This document shows, one piece after another, positions 1 through 6,148 of a stretch of DNA of 8,614 nucleotides. Origin of the DNA: Parcubacteria group bacterium GW2011_GWA2_47_7 (GTDB lineage: Bacteria; Patescibacteriota; Minisyncoccia; Phycocordibacterales; UBA6899); the NCBI GenBank assembly GCA_000999395.1, contig LCOM01000043.1, positions 1-8,614 on the forward strand, in the 5' to 3' direction. The notes below the pieces were generated by a model that was given only the letters and a program-made list of their open reading frames with translations, was not told the DNA's origin and did not search any database. Position numbers and translations under genes: made by a program. Each line of letters starts with the position of its first letter. Positions within the stretch are counted from its first letter, which is position 1.

Positions 1-87
1 ATCGAGCCCTTCCGCCGCGAACAGCGGATCACGCACGGTCAATCGGTAGAAATCATCGATACGCGCCATCTCTTTTTGCATGCGCAT
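1..87 (-). CDS. Partial gene of unknown function (N-terminal end only)
   Basis: A reading frame enters from the left edge on the minus strand and stays open for all 29 visible codons. Its N-terminus can start at ATG 87, 81 or 69; the last would give a protein beginning MARIDDFYRLTVRD. The visible residues are soluble-looking, with an acidic-aromatic patch (IDDFYRL) and no signal peptide or membrane segment. It begins just after the terminator of the minus-strand transporter, so it is probably a separate transcription unit. A TATAGT hexamer at 89-94 lies 7 nt before ATG 81, which would give a leaderless message. A weak GGGAT further upstream could instead serve ATG 87. I do not recognise the family from so few residues. 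The boundary and start are uncertain, but the open frame and its position make a real gene likely. Confidence 0.5.
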   Translation of the reverse strand, partial: MRMQKEMARIDDFYRLTVRDPLFAAEGLD

Positions 88-88
88 A

Positions 89-94
89 ACTATA
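89..94 (-). promoter_or_regulatory. Possible -10 element for the partial left-edge gene
   Basis: On the minus strand the hexamer TATAGT matches five of six positions of the TATAAT consensus and lies 7 nt before the in-frame ATG at 81. No acceptable -35 hexamer is visible 16-19 nt upstream, because that region is the T-tract and stem of the preceding terminator. If it is used, transcription would start at or next to the start codon. Confidence 0.25.
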
Positions 95-105
95 TCCCAA
101 CTGCC

Positions 106-139
106 AAAAAAAATCTGCCCATGGCTGAGCCACAGGCAG
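106..139 (-). terminator. Intrinsic (rho-independent) terminator of the transporter gene
   Basis: Read on the minus strand, positions 139-115 form an 11-bp hairpin with arms CTGCCTGTGGC and GCCATGGGCAG around a 3-nt loop. All pairs are Watson-Crick except two adjacent G-U pairs. The stem is followed at once by an A and then eight T residues (113-106). It begins 21 nt after the transporter stop codon. The plus strand has no T-tract after the stem, so termination is predicted for minus-strand transcription only. Confidence 0.85.
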
Positions 140-160
140 AAAAGTAACGGGCGTCCCGAT

Positions 161-1657
161 TTAGGTCTTGCTGAGGCGGTAGATCCACATGGATCCCCAA
201 CACAGAAGACCCGTCGTAATCGCCGCGATGCTCGCGTAGGAGACACCGACGCGATGGACGGAAACGGGAACGGTCGAGAGAACCTCGCCATAGAATGACA
301 GACCGGAGTTACTCGCGACAAGCGTTTCGGTTGCGAGAAGATAGGTCAGTGTCGATACGATAGCGGTAACGACGACCCACCAGACGGCCGAGCGCAAAAA
401 GACCGGTGAGGTCAGGATGAGCGCGACGATCGGAACGAGAAGCACTGCACGTATCGCGCCCGCCGTAAGCCACCACGTGAAGAGGTCCCACTGCGCCCGC
501 GCACCCGTGGTCGCGAGCAAAAGCACGAGGAGCATTACCCCCCACGCAATCCCGATCGCTTTGACATCGGTCAAGTCCTCACCCGACCACCATAGAGTGA
601 GCGGGCGGATGAAGTTGTTCACGGCGACCGTGCTCGCGGCATTGAGCGCCGCGACCGCAGTTGCAAGAATCGCCCCGATGAGGATCGTCGCGAACAGGAT
701 GTGCGGGACTTGGGGTACAAGCTTCACGATGGTTGTGAAGGCGATGAGATCCGCCTCGACGCTTCCGGGCTTCAGTTGGAGATTGCCAAAGAGTCCCGCA
801 ACGAGGAGTCCCACGGTTCCCATAATGAGCGGCACGAAGAGAAAGATACCCGCTCCCCACAGGAACGCGCGTCGCACGTTCACCTTGCGTACGGCGAAGA
901 GTCGCTGGTAGAGCATCCCGTCCATAGCGCCCGAGGCGAACAGGTTGATGGCCGAAGGAAGTACGAAGGTGAGCAAAAGCCCCAACGGGAAGAGCTCCGC
1001 TTCCGGCGGGCGAATGCCGTTGAGACCCCTTACGAGCACACCCGCCCCTTCCTTTTCGAGCGCTACTGCGATGGCGACAGCGGCGAGGCCGACGATAATG
1101 ATGACAGCGGCGAGCTTCACGATATCGGTCGCGATCGACGAGATGAGCCCGCGCGGACACGCGACGATAAAGATAAGCGCCGCGAGAGCCAAAATGACGG
1201 TGTCGCGATCCCAGCCGCTTAAATAGACGACGAGATTCGATGCCGCCTGAAGCGGAAGGAGCGCGATGTACGCCATAGCGGCAACGGTGATCACCGCAAC
1301 GAGCGCCTCCATCATGATCCCATCGCGCTTGCCGATATATCCGGGAAGCGTATACCCCTGAGGCATCACTTCGAGGATTCGCGGCGCGAGGAATGCGAGC
1401 CCGACAAGGACGAGCGCGTTGCAGAGCACGAACGGTATGAAGGCGATAAGCCCCTGCTGGTAGCAGATCCAGGGGATGAAGAACAGCGCGACGACCCAAA
1501 TCCAGGCTGCCGCTATTGTTCCAGCTCCCTGGACGGTCTCCACATTGTGACCCGCAGCAAAGTACGTGGCGATGGTGGTACGCACGCCTCTGAAGAGGAG
1601 CGCAGTAAGGAGCAAGGCCGCTCCGGCCGGCGCCGCAAACGAGATAGCTTGGTACAT
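161..1657 (-). CDS. Sodium:solute symporter (SSS)-like membrane transporter
   Basis: This 498-residue protein is almost entirely hydrophobic, with about 13 predicted membrane segments, the usual number for the SSS family (TC 2.A.21), which couples sodium entry to uptake of small solutes. Family-like features are the RTTIATYFAAGHNVE stretch near residues 26-40, the YTLPGYIGKR loop at 102-111, the CPRGLISSIATDIVK segment at 167-181, the YQRLFAVRKVNVRRAF loop at 250-265, and ALNAASTVAVNNFIRP at 337-352. The last resembles the helix that supplies small hydroxyl residues to the conserved sodium site. The reading frame extends upstream to 1792, but that extension would cover the promoter. ATG 1657 has a strong ribosome binding site (AAGGGAGGGA) and opens directly into a membrane helix, so I chose it. 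The gene is divergent from the 539-residue protein. Its substrate cannot be told, and the protein is divergent enough that only the family is claimed. Confidence 0.78.
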   Translation of the reverse strand: MYQAISFAAPAGAALLLTALLFRGVRTTIATYFAAGHNVETVQGAGTIAAAWIWVVALFFIPWICYQQGLIAFIPFVLCNALVLVGLAFLAPRILEVMPQGYTLPGYIGKRDGIMMEALVAVITVAAMAYIALLPLQAASNLVVYLSGWDRDTVILALAALIFIVACPRGLISSIATDIVKLAAVIIIVGLAAVAIAVALEKEGAGVLVRGLNGIRPPEAELFPLGLLLTFVLPSAINLFASGAMDGMLYQRLFAVRKVNVRRAFLWGAGIFLFVPLIMGTVGLLVAGLFGNLQLKPGSVEADLIAFTTIVKLVPQVPHILFATILIGAILATAVAALNAASTVAVNNFIRPLTLWWSGEDLTDVKAIGIAWGVMLLVLLLATTGARAQWDLFTWWLTAGAIRAVLLVPIVALILTSPVFLRSAVWWVVVTAIVSTLTYLLATETLVASNSGLSFYGEVLSTVPVSVHRVGVSYASIAAITTGLLCWGSMWIYRLSKT

Positions 1658-1660
1658 TCT

Positions 1661-1670
1661 TCCCTCCCTT
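1661..1670 (-). promoter_or_regulatory. Strong ribosome binding site of the transporter
   Basis: On the minus strand AAGGGAGGGA lies 3 nt before ATG 1657 (5-6 nt counted from its GGGAGG core) and pairs well with the 16S anti-Shine-Dalgarno sequence. It settles the start at 1657 rather than 1792. It also shows that this genome uses canonical Shine-Dalgarno sites for some genes. Confidence 0.8.
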
Positions 1671-1700
1671 GAGGCAAGTGAGTTGTGATGAACAGGTGTT

Positions 1701-1716
1701 CGGATTGATCCATCCG
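1701..1716. promoter_or_regulatory. Small palindrome at the predicted transporter transcription start
   Basis: CGGAT and ATCCG (1701-1705 and 1712-1716) form an inverted repeat around a 6-nt centre. It begins where the TATACT promoter would initiate transcription on the minus strand. It could be a repressor operator or a small 5' hairpin in the leader. Five base pairs are too few to exclude chance, and no regulator gene is in the window. Confidence 0.2.
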
Positions 1717-1722
1717 GAGCGA

Positions 1723-1752
1723 AGTATATAGGAGCGGAAGATGTGGAGTCAA
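1723..1752 (-). promoter_or_regulatory. Sigma70-type promoter of the transporter
   Basis: Read on the minus strand, TTGACT (1752-1747, five of six to consensus) is followed after 18 nt by TATACT (1728-1723, five of six). An overlapping TATATA at 16-nt spacing is an alternative -10. Transcription would begin near 1716, leaving a leader of about 58 nt before ATG 1657 that ends in a strong ribosome binding site. This is the best promoter in the window. Confidence 0.65.
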
Positions 1753-1793
1753 CCTGACGCACGTTCCCACTTCTGCGGAGCCTCGCACTCACG

Positions 1794-1802
1794 TGATACC
1801 AT
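1794..1802 (+). promoter_or_regulatory. Possible extended -10 element for the GTG-start gene
   Basis: TGATACCAT fits the TGnTAnnnT pattern of an extended -10 and ends 6 nt before the GTG codon at 1809. No -35 element is visible, as is often true for extended -10 promoters. A start at this site would make the message essentially leaderless. The motif is short and may be chance. Confidence 0.3.
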
Positions 1803-1808
1803 ACGCCT

Positions 1809-3428
1809 GTGAAGAAAGACCGTGTCCCTCTGGTACATCAGTGCCTGATACTCCTGCTGTTGGCTCTTGCAGGGGGTTTTGCGGTACTCGGTGCCGCACA
1901 CGAAATGCGACGAGAACAGTCGCTCCTCGAACGTGAGCTGCGCGATTTCATCGTTCCGCCGATTACGCTTAAGAGTATGGTATACGAAGTAGAAGACGGG
2001 CGAGTGACCAGCGACGGCCGGGAGGCGACACTTTTCGCGAGTGTCCGGGTTCTGCGTATCGCACACGCGTCGGTGCAGAACCGCCTGGACCCACTGTTCG
2101 GTATGGAAGGTACCGATCCCCATGCTCTTGCAGAAAATGTGGAACTTCTTAGGGCATCGAAAGTCAAGATCGTCGCTCGGTATAGTGGAGAAGATAGAAA
2201 AATCCTGGAACAAGCGTTCTATCCGACCGTTTTTCTCGCTTCACTTGCGCAAGCGGAAGCTCTCGCCCATACAGCATATGCATACGGACGGATTCCAAAG
2301 ACGACATTCGTTTTTATCGCCGGCGAAAGCTCACTCGAAAGCTATCTTTCCGCGTTTGCGCAGTTAAAAAATACCGCTCTCAAAACGAAAACCGCGCTAA
2401 GGAAAAGGGCTCGATGCGCGCAGAGATTTTCTCCGGATTGTCCGACGCTCTCTGTTGCATTTCAGAAATTGCACCGCTTAAAAACGACTCTCTCCGCCTC
2501 TCCCGCAGAAGTACCCCCCGAGATCCTTGAGCATAAGCTGATTCTCAATGCGGCCCGCTCAAGCCCGCAACAGCCCTCGCAGGAAGTGCTCGTCGAAACC
2601 TCTCCAGGCGTGTGCGAGGGAGACACTCGGGGCGACCCCGCGTACTACGAAGTGGGATGGGGGCAAGGGGAAGTCGGGGAGCGCGATAGAAGGGTGTTGT
2701 TTGCATACCTGAATGACATCTATTTTTTTGACCTTGCGCAAGCAGACGTGTTGTTTTTGCGGAGGTTGAAGGAGAAAGGCGCAAGATATTCATACAGAAC
2801 GATAGAAAGTTTTTACATGTGTCCGGATATCGGCGGCCGCTATGCGGAACTTGGAACGATAGCGGCGCTGCGGAGTTCGCTTCAGAGCTCACCGCTTGCA
2901 ACAGAGTCGCTTGGAGAGGCGTTCAGCGCCGCTGAGGCGCAGGTTGCCAATGGCGATGTCGTGCGGGAAACGGATATTGGCGCGTACATGGCAGCTCTCT
3001 CCGGTATTCTCTTCGCGAACGGAGAGAAAGAGTCCGCACGACTGCTGGGCAGTGAGTGGGTGCTGCGTGCCGAATCGTTTCTCTCCATGTACCGCGCACA
3101 ATCGGGATACTTTGACGCCTTCGTCCGATCTGTCAACGTCACAAACCGGGTAATTAACGAGGTTGCGGATATCGGACTTCCCTATTCCGCTTCGACGCTT
3201 TTGGAAATACGGAATTTCCCGTTGTGGTTTTTGCTTGCGTACAACAAAAGCGTTATCGAGGAGGCACCGCAACTTCTGGAGGCGACCCCTTGGAACGGCA
3301 GTGCGTACGGCCTTGTATCGTTTAAAGATGTCTTAAGAAACAAATACGCACCCGAGGAGATGCTTGAATTGCTGCTTGAGGGCAAACGCATCGAGCGGCG
3401 GCTCTACGAAGAGGCCGCTTTGGAATGA
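1809..3428 (+). CDS. Membrane-anchored extracytoplasmic protein of unknown function
   Basis: This 539-residue protein has a short basic N-terminus (MKKDR) and one hydrophobic helix at about residues 8-30 with no obvious signal-peptidase or lipobox site, so it is probably an anchor with the rest outside the cytoplasm. I do not recognise the family. The body is mixed helix-rich sequence with the stretch DFIVPPITLKSMVYEVEDG (47-64) just after the anchor. Residues 223-275 are low-complexity and linker-like (TTLSASPAEVPPE, SSPQQPSQE), separating two halves of about 190 and 265 residues. Four cysteines lie outside the membrane (203, 211, 269, 338) and could form two disulfides. The start must be the GTG at 1809: an in-frame TGA sits at 1794-1796 and no other start codon comes before the hydrophobic segment. 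There is no Shine-Dalgarno sequence. It is divergent from the transporter, which may indicate shared control. Confidence 0.8.
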   Translation: MKKDRVPLVHQCLILLLLALAGGFAVLGAAHEMRREQSLLERELRDFIVPPITLKSMVYEVEDGRVTSDGREATLFASVRVLRIAHASVQNRLDPLFGMEGTDPHALAENVELLRASKVKIVARYSGEDRKILEQAFYPTVFLASLAQAEALAHTAYAYGRIPKTTFVFIAGESSLESYLSAFAQLKNTALKTKTALRKRARCAQRFSPDCPTLSVAFQKLHRLKTTLSASPAEVPPEILEHKLILNAARSSPQQPSQEVLVETSPGVCEGDTRGDPAYYEVGWGQGEVGERDRRVLFAYLNDIYFFDLAQADVLFLRRLKEKGARYSYRTIESFYMCPDIGGRYAELGTIAALRSSLQSSPLATESLGEAFSAAEAQVANGDVVRETDIGAYMAALSGILFANGEKESARLLGSEWVLRAESFLSMYRAQSGYFDAFVRSVNVTNRVINEVADIGLPYSASTLLEIRNFPLWFLLAYNKSVIEEAPQLLEATPWNGSAYGLVSFKDVLRNKYAPEEMLELLLEGKRIERRLYEEAALE

Positions 3429-3453
3429 GTACCTCTTCAAGAAATCGTGGGTA

Positions 3454-3477
3454 TCGCAGCACCTCTCTTCTCTGCGA
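3454..3477. repeat. Inverted repeat downstream of the 539-residue gene
   Basis: TCGCAG (3454-3459) and CTGCGA (3472-3477) form a 6-bp stem with a 12-nt pyrimidine-rich loop, 25 nt after the stop codon of the unknown membrane protein. It lacks a following T-tract, so I do not call it an intrinsic terminator. It may be an RNA 3' end structure, or chance. Apart from the possible aminotransferase promoter, nothing else is visible in this 121-nt gap. Confidence 0.25.
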
Positions 3478-3513
3478 CCATCATGCGATCAGCGGCACTG
3501 TTCTGACATCTCC

Positions 3514-3542
3514 TTGTAAGTTACATGGGCGTTTGCTAGCGT
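3514..3542 (+). promoter_or_regulatory. Possible promoter of the aminotransferase gene
   Basis: TTGTAA (3514-3519, four of six to the -35 consensus) is followed after exactly 17 nt by TAGCGT (3537-3542, three of six). A TG at 3534-3535 adds the extended -10 pattern. Initiation about 7 nt later would fall at the ATG at 3550, giving a leaderless message. The region just before the ATG is pyrimidine-rich and has no Shine-Dalgarno sequence, which fits this reading. Confidence 0.35.
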
Positions 3543-3549
3543 ATTCCCT

Positions 3550-4884
3550 ATGTTCGTAGATATACGAGATCTTCCAGACAGCCCGACCGTAAACGGAATC
3601 ACTTTTTTTAAGCTTCCCGCACAAGAGCATAAGCGGATGATTGCTGAACATACGCCTTCTTATTACCGCCGGATTCCCGGCTGGGTCGTCATCGGACGCG
3701 GAAAAAACGACTGGACACTGCGCATAAAGCGGACTGCAGACGGTGCCGAGGAAGAAAAAGAGGTGCTGGACTTTCTGGCAATGTACACCGTTCTAAGCGC
3801 TGGCGTTTTGAACGAGCGGATGGCAAAAGTTCTCATCGAATTCCTGAAGCAAAAGCATGCTCCCGCCGTTCCTCACACCATTGACCATCTCTTTCACGCG
3901 CCGGCGCTTGAGGCGGTCAGGAAATTCACGGGGATGGACATGGTCATCATGAAGTCGGGCGGCGCGGAAGCGGTGGAGACGGCGGTGAACATCGCATTCC
4001 AGTACTGGGTACAACGAAATAAAGAAAAGTATGAAAACGCTGACGGCTCCCTGCCGTACATAATTGCGGCGAAGAATAATTTCCACGGGAGGACTCTTTT
4101 GGCACGCTCGCTTTCTTCAAACGATATCGTCCGCAAAACCTGCGGCCCTGTTGTGCACAACGTCATACATGTGCCGTTCAACGACGTGCCGTCCATTGGG
4201 AAGGCGTTTGAAGCGCATGCGGGAGAGATCGCGGCGATCATTCTTGAGCCGATCCAGGGCACCGCGGGCGTTCGCGTGCCCGATGAAGAGTATTTGAGCG
4301 CTGTTCGGTCACTGTGCGACAAGAACGATGCGGTGTTCATCCTCGACGAGATACACACGGGGTTCGGTGTGATCGGAGCGGACTTCGCGTGCGAACTCTA
4401 CGGCGTGACACCCGACCTGCTGTGCGCGGGCAAGGCCGCGGGCGCCGGCATCATTCCCGTCTCGTTCGTCGCCGGTAAACGGGAGATCATGTCCGCCGTC
4501 AAACCCGGAACGGAGGGGGCCACCTGGAGCGCGGCTCCCATTCAATGCCTGGCGCTCTTGCTGGCGATACAGGAGTTATCGGATAAGAAACTCTCCGAAC
4601 AGGCCGCGAGGAAAGGAGCATATGCGCGAACCCTCTTTGAAAGACTGCAAAAAAAAATCCCCGAGGTCATAACCGGCGTCCGGGGGAAGGGGCTTCTGAT
4701 GGGTATCGATACCATCTATGAAGGAAAAAGGGTGGCCGATGCCCTGCTTGAAGAAGGATTGTGGGTGAAAGAGGGTGGAGCGGGCGGAAAAACCATTCGT
4801 CTCTCTCCCCCGCTTACCGTTCCGGAAGAAGACATCGAACGGGCCGTCGCTCTGTTCGAGAAAGCTCTTGCCCGCCTGGGCTGA
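3550..4884 (+). CDS. Class III PLP-dependent aminotransferase (ornithine/GABA aminotransferase-like)
   Basis: The 444-residue protein has the full order of class III (subgroup II, fold type I) aminotransferase motifs and the normal family length. They are EVLDFLAMYTVLSAG (71-85), the phosphate-binding SGGAEA (136-141), FHGRT (178-182), LEPIQGTAGV (232-241), LDEIHTGFG (265-273) with Asp266 expected to bind the pyridine nitrogen, and CAGKAAGAG (292-300) with Lys295 as the likely Schiff-base lysine. A C-terminal VRGKGLLMGI (377-386) is also typical. The enzyme would move an amino group from an amino acid or amine to a 2-oxo acid in the cytoplasm. The first part looks most like ornithine aminotransferases, but the usual DEVQTGxGRTG box reads DEIHTGFGVIG, so the substrate is open. 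The next gene is an RmlB-like dehydratase 109 nt downstream. A role in amino-sugar synthesis is possible but would be unusual, since that is normally done by the DegT family. Confidence 0.88.
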   Translation: MFVDIRDLPDSPTVNGITFFKLPAQEHKRMIAEHTPSYYRRIPGWVVIGRGKNDWTLRIKRTADGAEEEKEVLDFLAMYTVLSAGVLNERMAKVLIEFLKQKHAPAVPHTIDHLFHAPALEAVRKFTGMDMVIMKSGGAEAVETAVNIAFQYWVQRNKEKYENADGSLPYIIAAKNNFHGRTLLARSLSSNDIVRKTCGPVVHNVIHVPFNDVPSIGKAFEAHAGEIAAIILEPIQGTAGVRVPDEEYLSAVRSLCDKNDAVFILDEIHTGFGVIGADFACELYGVTPDLLCAGKAAGAGIIPVSFVAGKREIMSAVKPGTEGATWSAAPIQCLALLLAIQELSDKKLSEQAARKGAYARTLFERLQKKIPEVITGVRGKGLLMGIDTIYEGKRVADALLEEGLWVKEGGAGGKTIRLSPPLTVPEEDIERAVALFEKALARLG

Positions 4885-4993
4885 GTGAAATCGAAGTACC
4901 TGCACCGAGCGTGCAAACATGTACAAGCAAGCAACAAAAATCTCGGATGAGATCGGGTACATGGAACCATTATCCAGTAACGGCACAACACGC

Positions 4994-6007
4994 ATGAGAC
5001 GTCTTTTACTCACCGGTATAGGAGGAAGCATCGGCATTCACACGTTTGCGCATATCATGCACAATACCGACTGGGAAATCGTCGGCATTGATAGTTTCCG
5101 GCACAAAGGATGGACTGACCGTTTACAGGTTACCTTGGGCGATCATCCTGACTGGCGAAAACGCGTTACGATAATTACTCACGACCTCGTTGCGCCGTTT
5201 TCCAGCCTGACAAAAGAGAAAATCGGACGTGTTGATTATATTATCTCAATGGCTTCCCTTTCCGATGTGGAAGCGTCCATTCAAGACCCCGTTACGCTCA
5301 TTCGGAACAACGTGGAACTGGCGACCAATCTTTTGGAGTATGCGCGCGAAACACATCCAGAAGTGTTCCTCCAATTTTCTACCGATGAAGTGTACGGGCC
5401 AACGGAAAGCAAGGAACACGCGCATGCCGAATGGTCGCCTATTATTCCGTCTAATCCGTATGCGGCTTCGAAGGCGTGCCAGGAAGCGATAGCGATAAGT
5501 TACTGGCGCACCTATAACGTGCCGGTTGTCATCGTCAACGCAATGAATACGTTCGGCGAGATGCAACAATCTTCGAAATATCCCGTCATTATCCAAAAGC
5601 GAATCGCTCAAGGGGAGAAGATACTGGTCCACGGACAGGAAGGAGACATCGGCTCGCGTTCATACATCCATTCACGCAATGCTTCCGATGCCCTGCTTTT
5701 TATTCTGAAGAACCTTCCTCCGCACCTGCACGAAGCGGGAACGGCCGACAAGCCCGATCGGTACAATATTGCCGGTGATAGGCAGGTAGACAATCTCGAA
5801 CTTATAAAGCTCATTGCACGTTTCATGGGCAAAGAGGCGCGTTATGAGCTGGTCGATTCCTACCGCACGAGGCCTGGACATGACAAACATTACGGCCTTG
5901 ACAGAAGCAAGCTGGAAAAGGAGGGGTGGAGACCTCCGCTTTCTTTTGAAGAATCCCTAAAAAATACAATTGAGTGGCAGCAAGCCCACCAGGAATGGAT
6001 TGAGTAA
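4994..6007 (+). CDS. NAD-dependent sugar-nucleotide dehydratase/epimerase, RmlB-like (extended SDR)
   Basis: From ATG 4994 the protein has 337 residues and begins directly with the first Rossmann strand and its glycine motif (TGIGGSIG, 7-14), as RmlB-family proteins do. An acidic residue after strand two (GIDSF, Asp33) fits NAD use. The catalytic STDEVYG (129-135) and YAASK (156-160) match the Thr-Asp-Glu and Tyr-xxx-Lys sets of dTDP-glucose 4,6-dehydratase. RPGHDKHYGLDRSKLEKEGW (293-312) matches the family's C-terminal substrate-binding region. It should convert an NDP-hexose to a 4-keto-6-deoxy sugar or a related product. The box that usually reads AAESHVDRSI is ASLSDVEASI here, so the exact sugar is uncertain. 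In-frame starts at 4919 and 4961 would add 25 or 11 unconserved residues; none of the three has a good Shine-Dalgarno site. The 109-nt gap from the aminotransferase allows co-transcription. Confidence 0.85.
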   Translation: MRRLLLTGIGGSIGIHTFAHIMHNTDWEIVGIDSFRHKGWTDRLQVTLGDHPDWRKRVTIITHDLVAPFSSLTKEKIGRVDYIISMASLSDVEASIQDPVTLIRNNVELATNLLEYARETHPEVFLQFSTDEVYGPTESKEHAHAEWSPIIPSNPYAASKACQEAIAISYWRTYNVPVVIVNAMNTFGEMQQSSKYPVIIQKRIAQGEKILVHGQEGDIGSRSYIHSRNASDALLFILKNLPPHLHEAGTADKPDRYNIAGDRQVDNLELIKLIARFMGKEARYELVDSYRTRPGHDKHYGLDRSKLEKEGWRPPLSFEESLKNTIEWQQAHQEWIE

Positions 6008-6032
6008 TGCGATATTCCTCCACGGAAGTTAC

Positions 6033-6073
6033 CGGTACGGTTGGCGGTCAAATAGGGCAATGTACCGCCTATT
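6033..6073 (+). promoter_or_regulatory. Interleaved alternative RNA stems before the GT2 gene
   Basis: Three inverted-repeat pairs compete for the same 12 nt: CGGTAC (6033-6038) with GTACCG (6062-6067), GGCGGT (6043-6048) with ACCGCC (6064-6069), and AATAGG (6051-6056) with CCTATT (6068-6073). They cannot all form at once. This is the layout of a pseudoknot or of mutually exclusive hairpins, and a consensus ribosome binding site (TAAGGAG, 6075-6081) follows 1 nt later. There is no T-tract, so it is not a simple terminator. The stems are only 6 bp each, so chance remains possible. Confidence 0.3.
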
Positions 6074-6083
6074 GTAAGGAGTT

Positions 6084-6134
6084 ATGGAGATTGATTTCTG
6101 CCGGGCGAATGATATGTTAAGGGTGCGTTCGTAG
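6084..6134 (+). CDS. Possible 16-codon leader ORF
   Basis: ATG 6084 opens a frame of 16 codons (MEIDFCRANDMLRVRS) that ends in TAG at 6132-6134, 14 nt before the GT2 start and in a different frame from it. TAAGGAG (6075-6081) lies only 2 nt upstream of the ATG, closer than the usual 5-9 nt. The peptide has no recognisable feature and no run of a single regulatory amino acid. It might be a leader peptide linked to the adjacent alternative stems, a remnant of an earlier gene, or nothing. Confidence is low. Confidence 0.15.
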   Translation: MEIDFCRANDMLRVRS

Positions 6135-6140
6135 TATACA
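6135..6140 (+). promoter_or_regulatory. Possible -10 element of the GT2-GT4 operon
   Basis: TATACA matches four of six -10 positions and lies 8 nt before the GT2 ATG at 6149, which has no Shine-Dalgarno sequence (the preceding bases are TTTGCAAC). Initiation would fall about 1-2 nt before the start codon, giving a leaderless message. No good -35 hexamer is visible 16-18 nt upstream. Confidence 0.25.
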
Positions 6141-6148
6141 TTTGCAAC

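Noticed and set aside
80..298. A 72-codon plus-strand frame at the left edge
   Set aside because: It reads through the minus-strand terminator and into the transporter 3' end in the antisense direction, with a low-complexity product and no ribosome binding site.
417..1226. Several plus-strand open frames of 93-173 codons antisense to the transporter
   Set aside because: They overlap one another and the transporter fully, have low-complexity composition (Ser/Thr/Arg- or Glu/Arg-rich) and no ribosome binding site.
579..1499. A 306-codon open frame on the minus strand inside the transporter gene, in another frame
   Set aside because: Its product is rich in Arg, His and Gly without domain structure, as expected from a shifted frame of a GC-rich gene. 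The transporter frame has coherent membrane helices, a ribosome binding site, a promoter and a terminator.
1658..1792. N-terminal extension of the transporter to 1792 (45 extra residues)
   Set aside because: The extension covers the predicted promoter and the ribosome binding site, and its residues are polar and unlike a transporter N-terminus. ATG 1657 is far better supported.
1749..2213. A 154-codon minus-strand frame spanning the divergent promoter region and the start of the unknown membrane protein
   Set aside because: It would cover the transporter promoter and run antisense to a gene with a clear N-terminal membrane anchor. No domain or start signal supports it.
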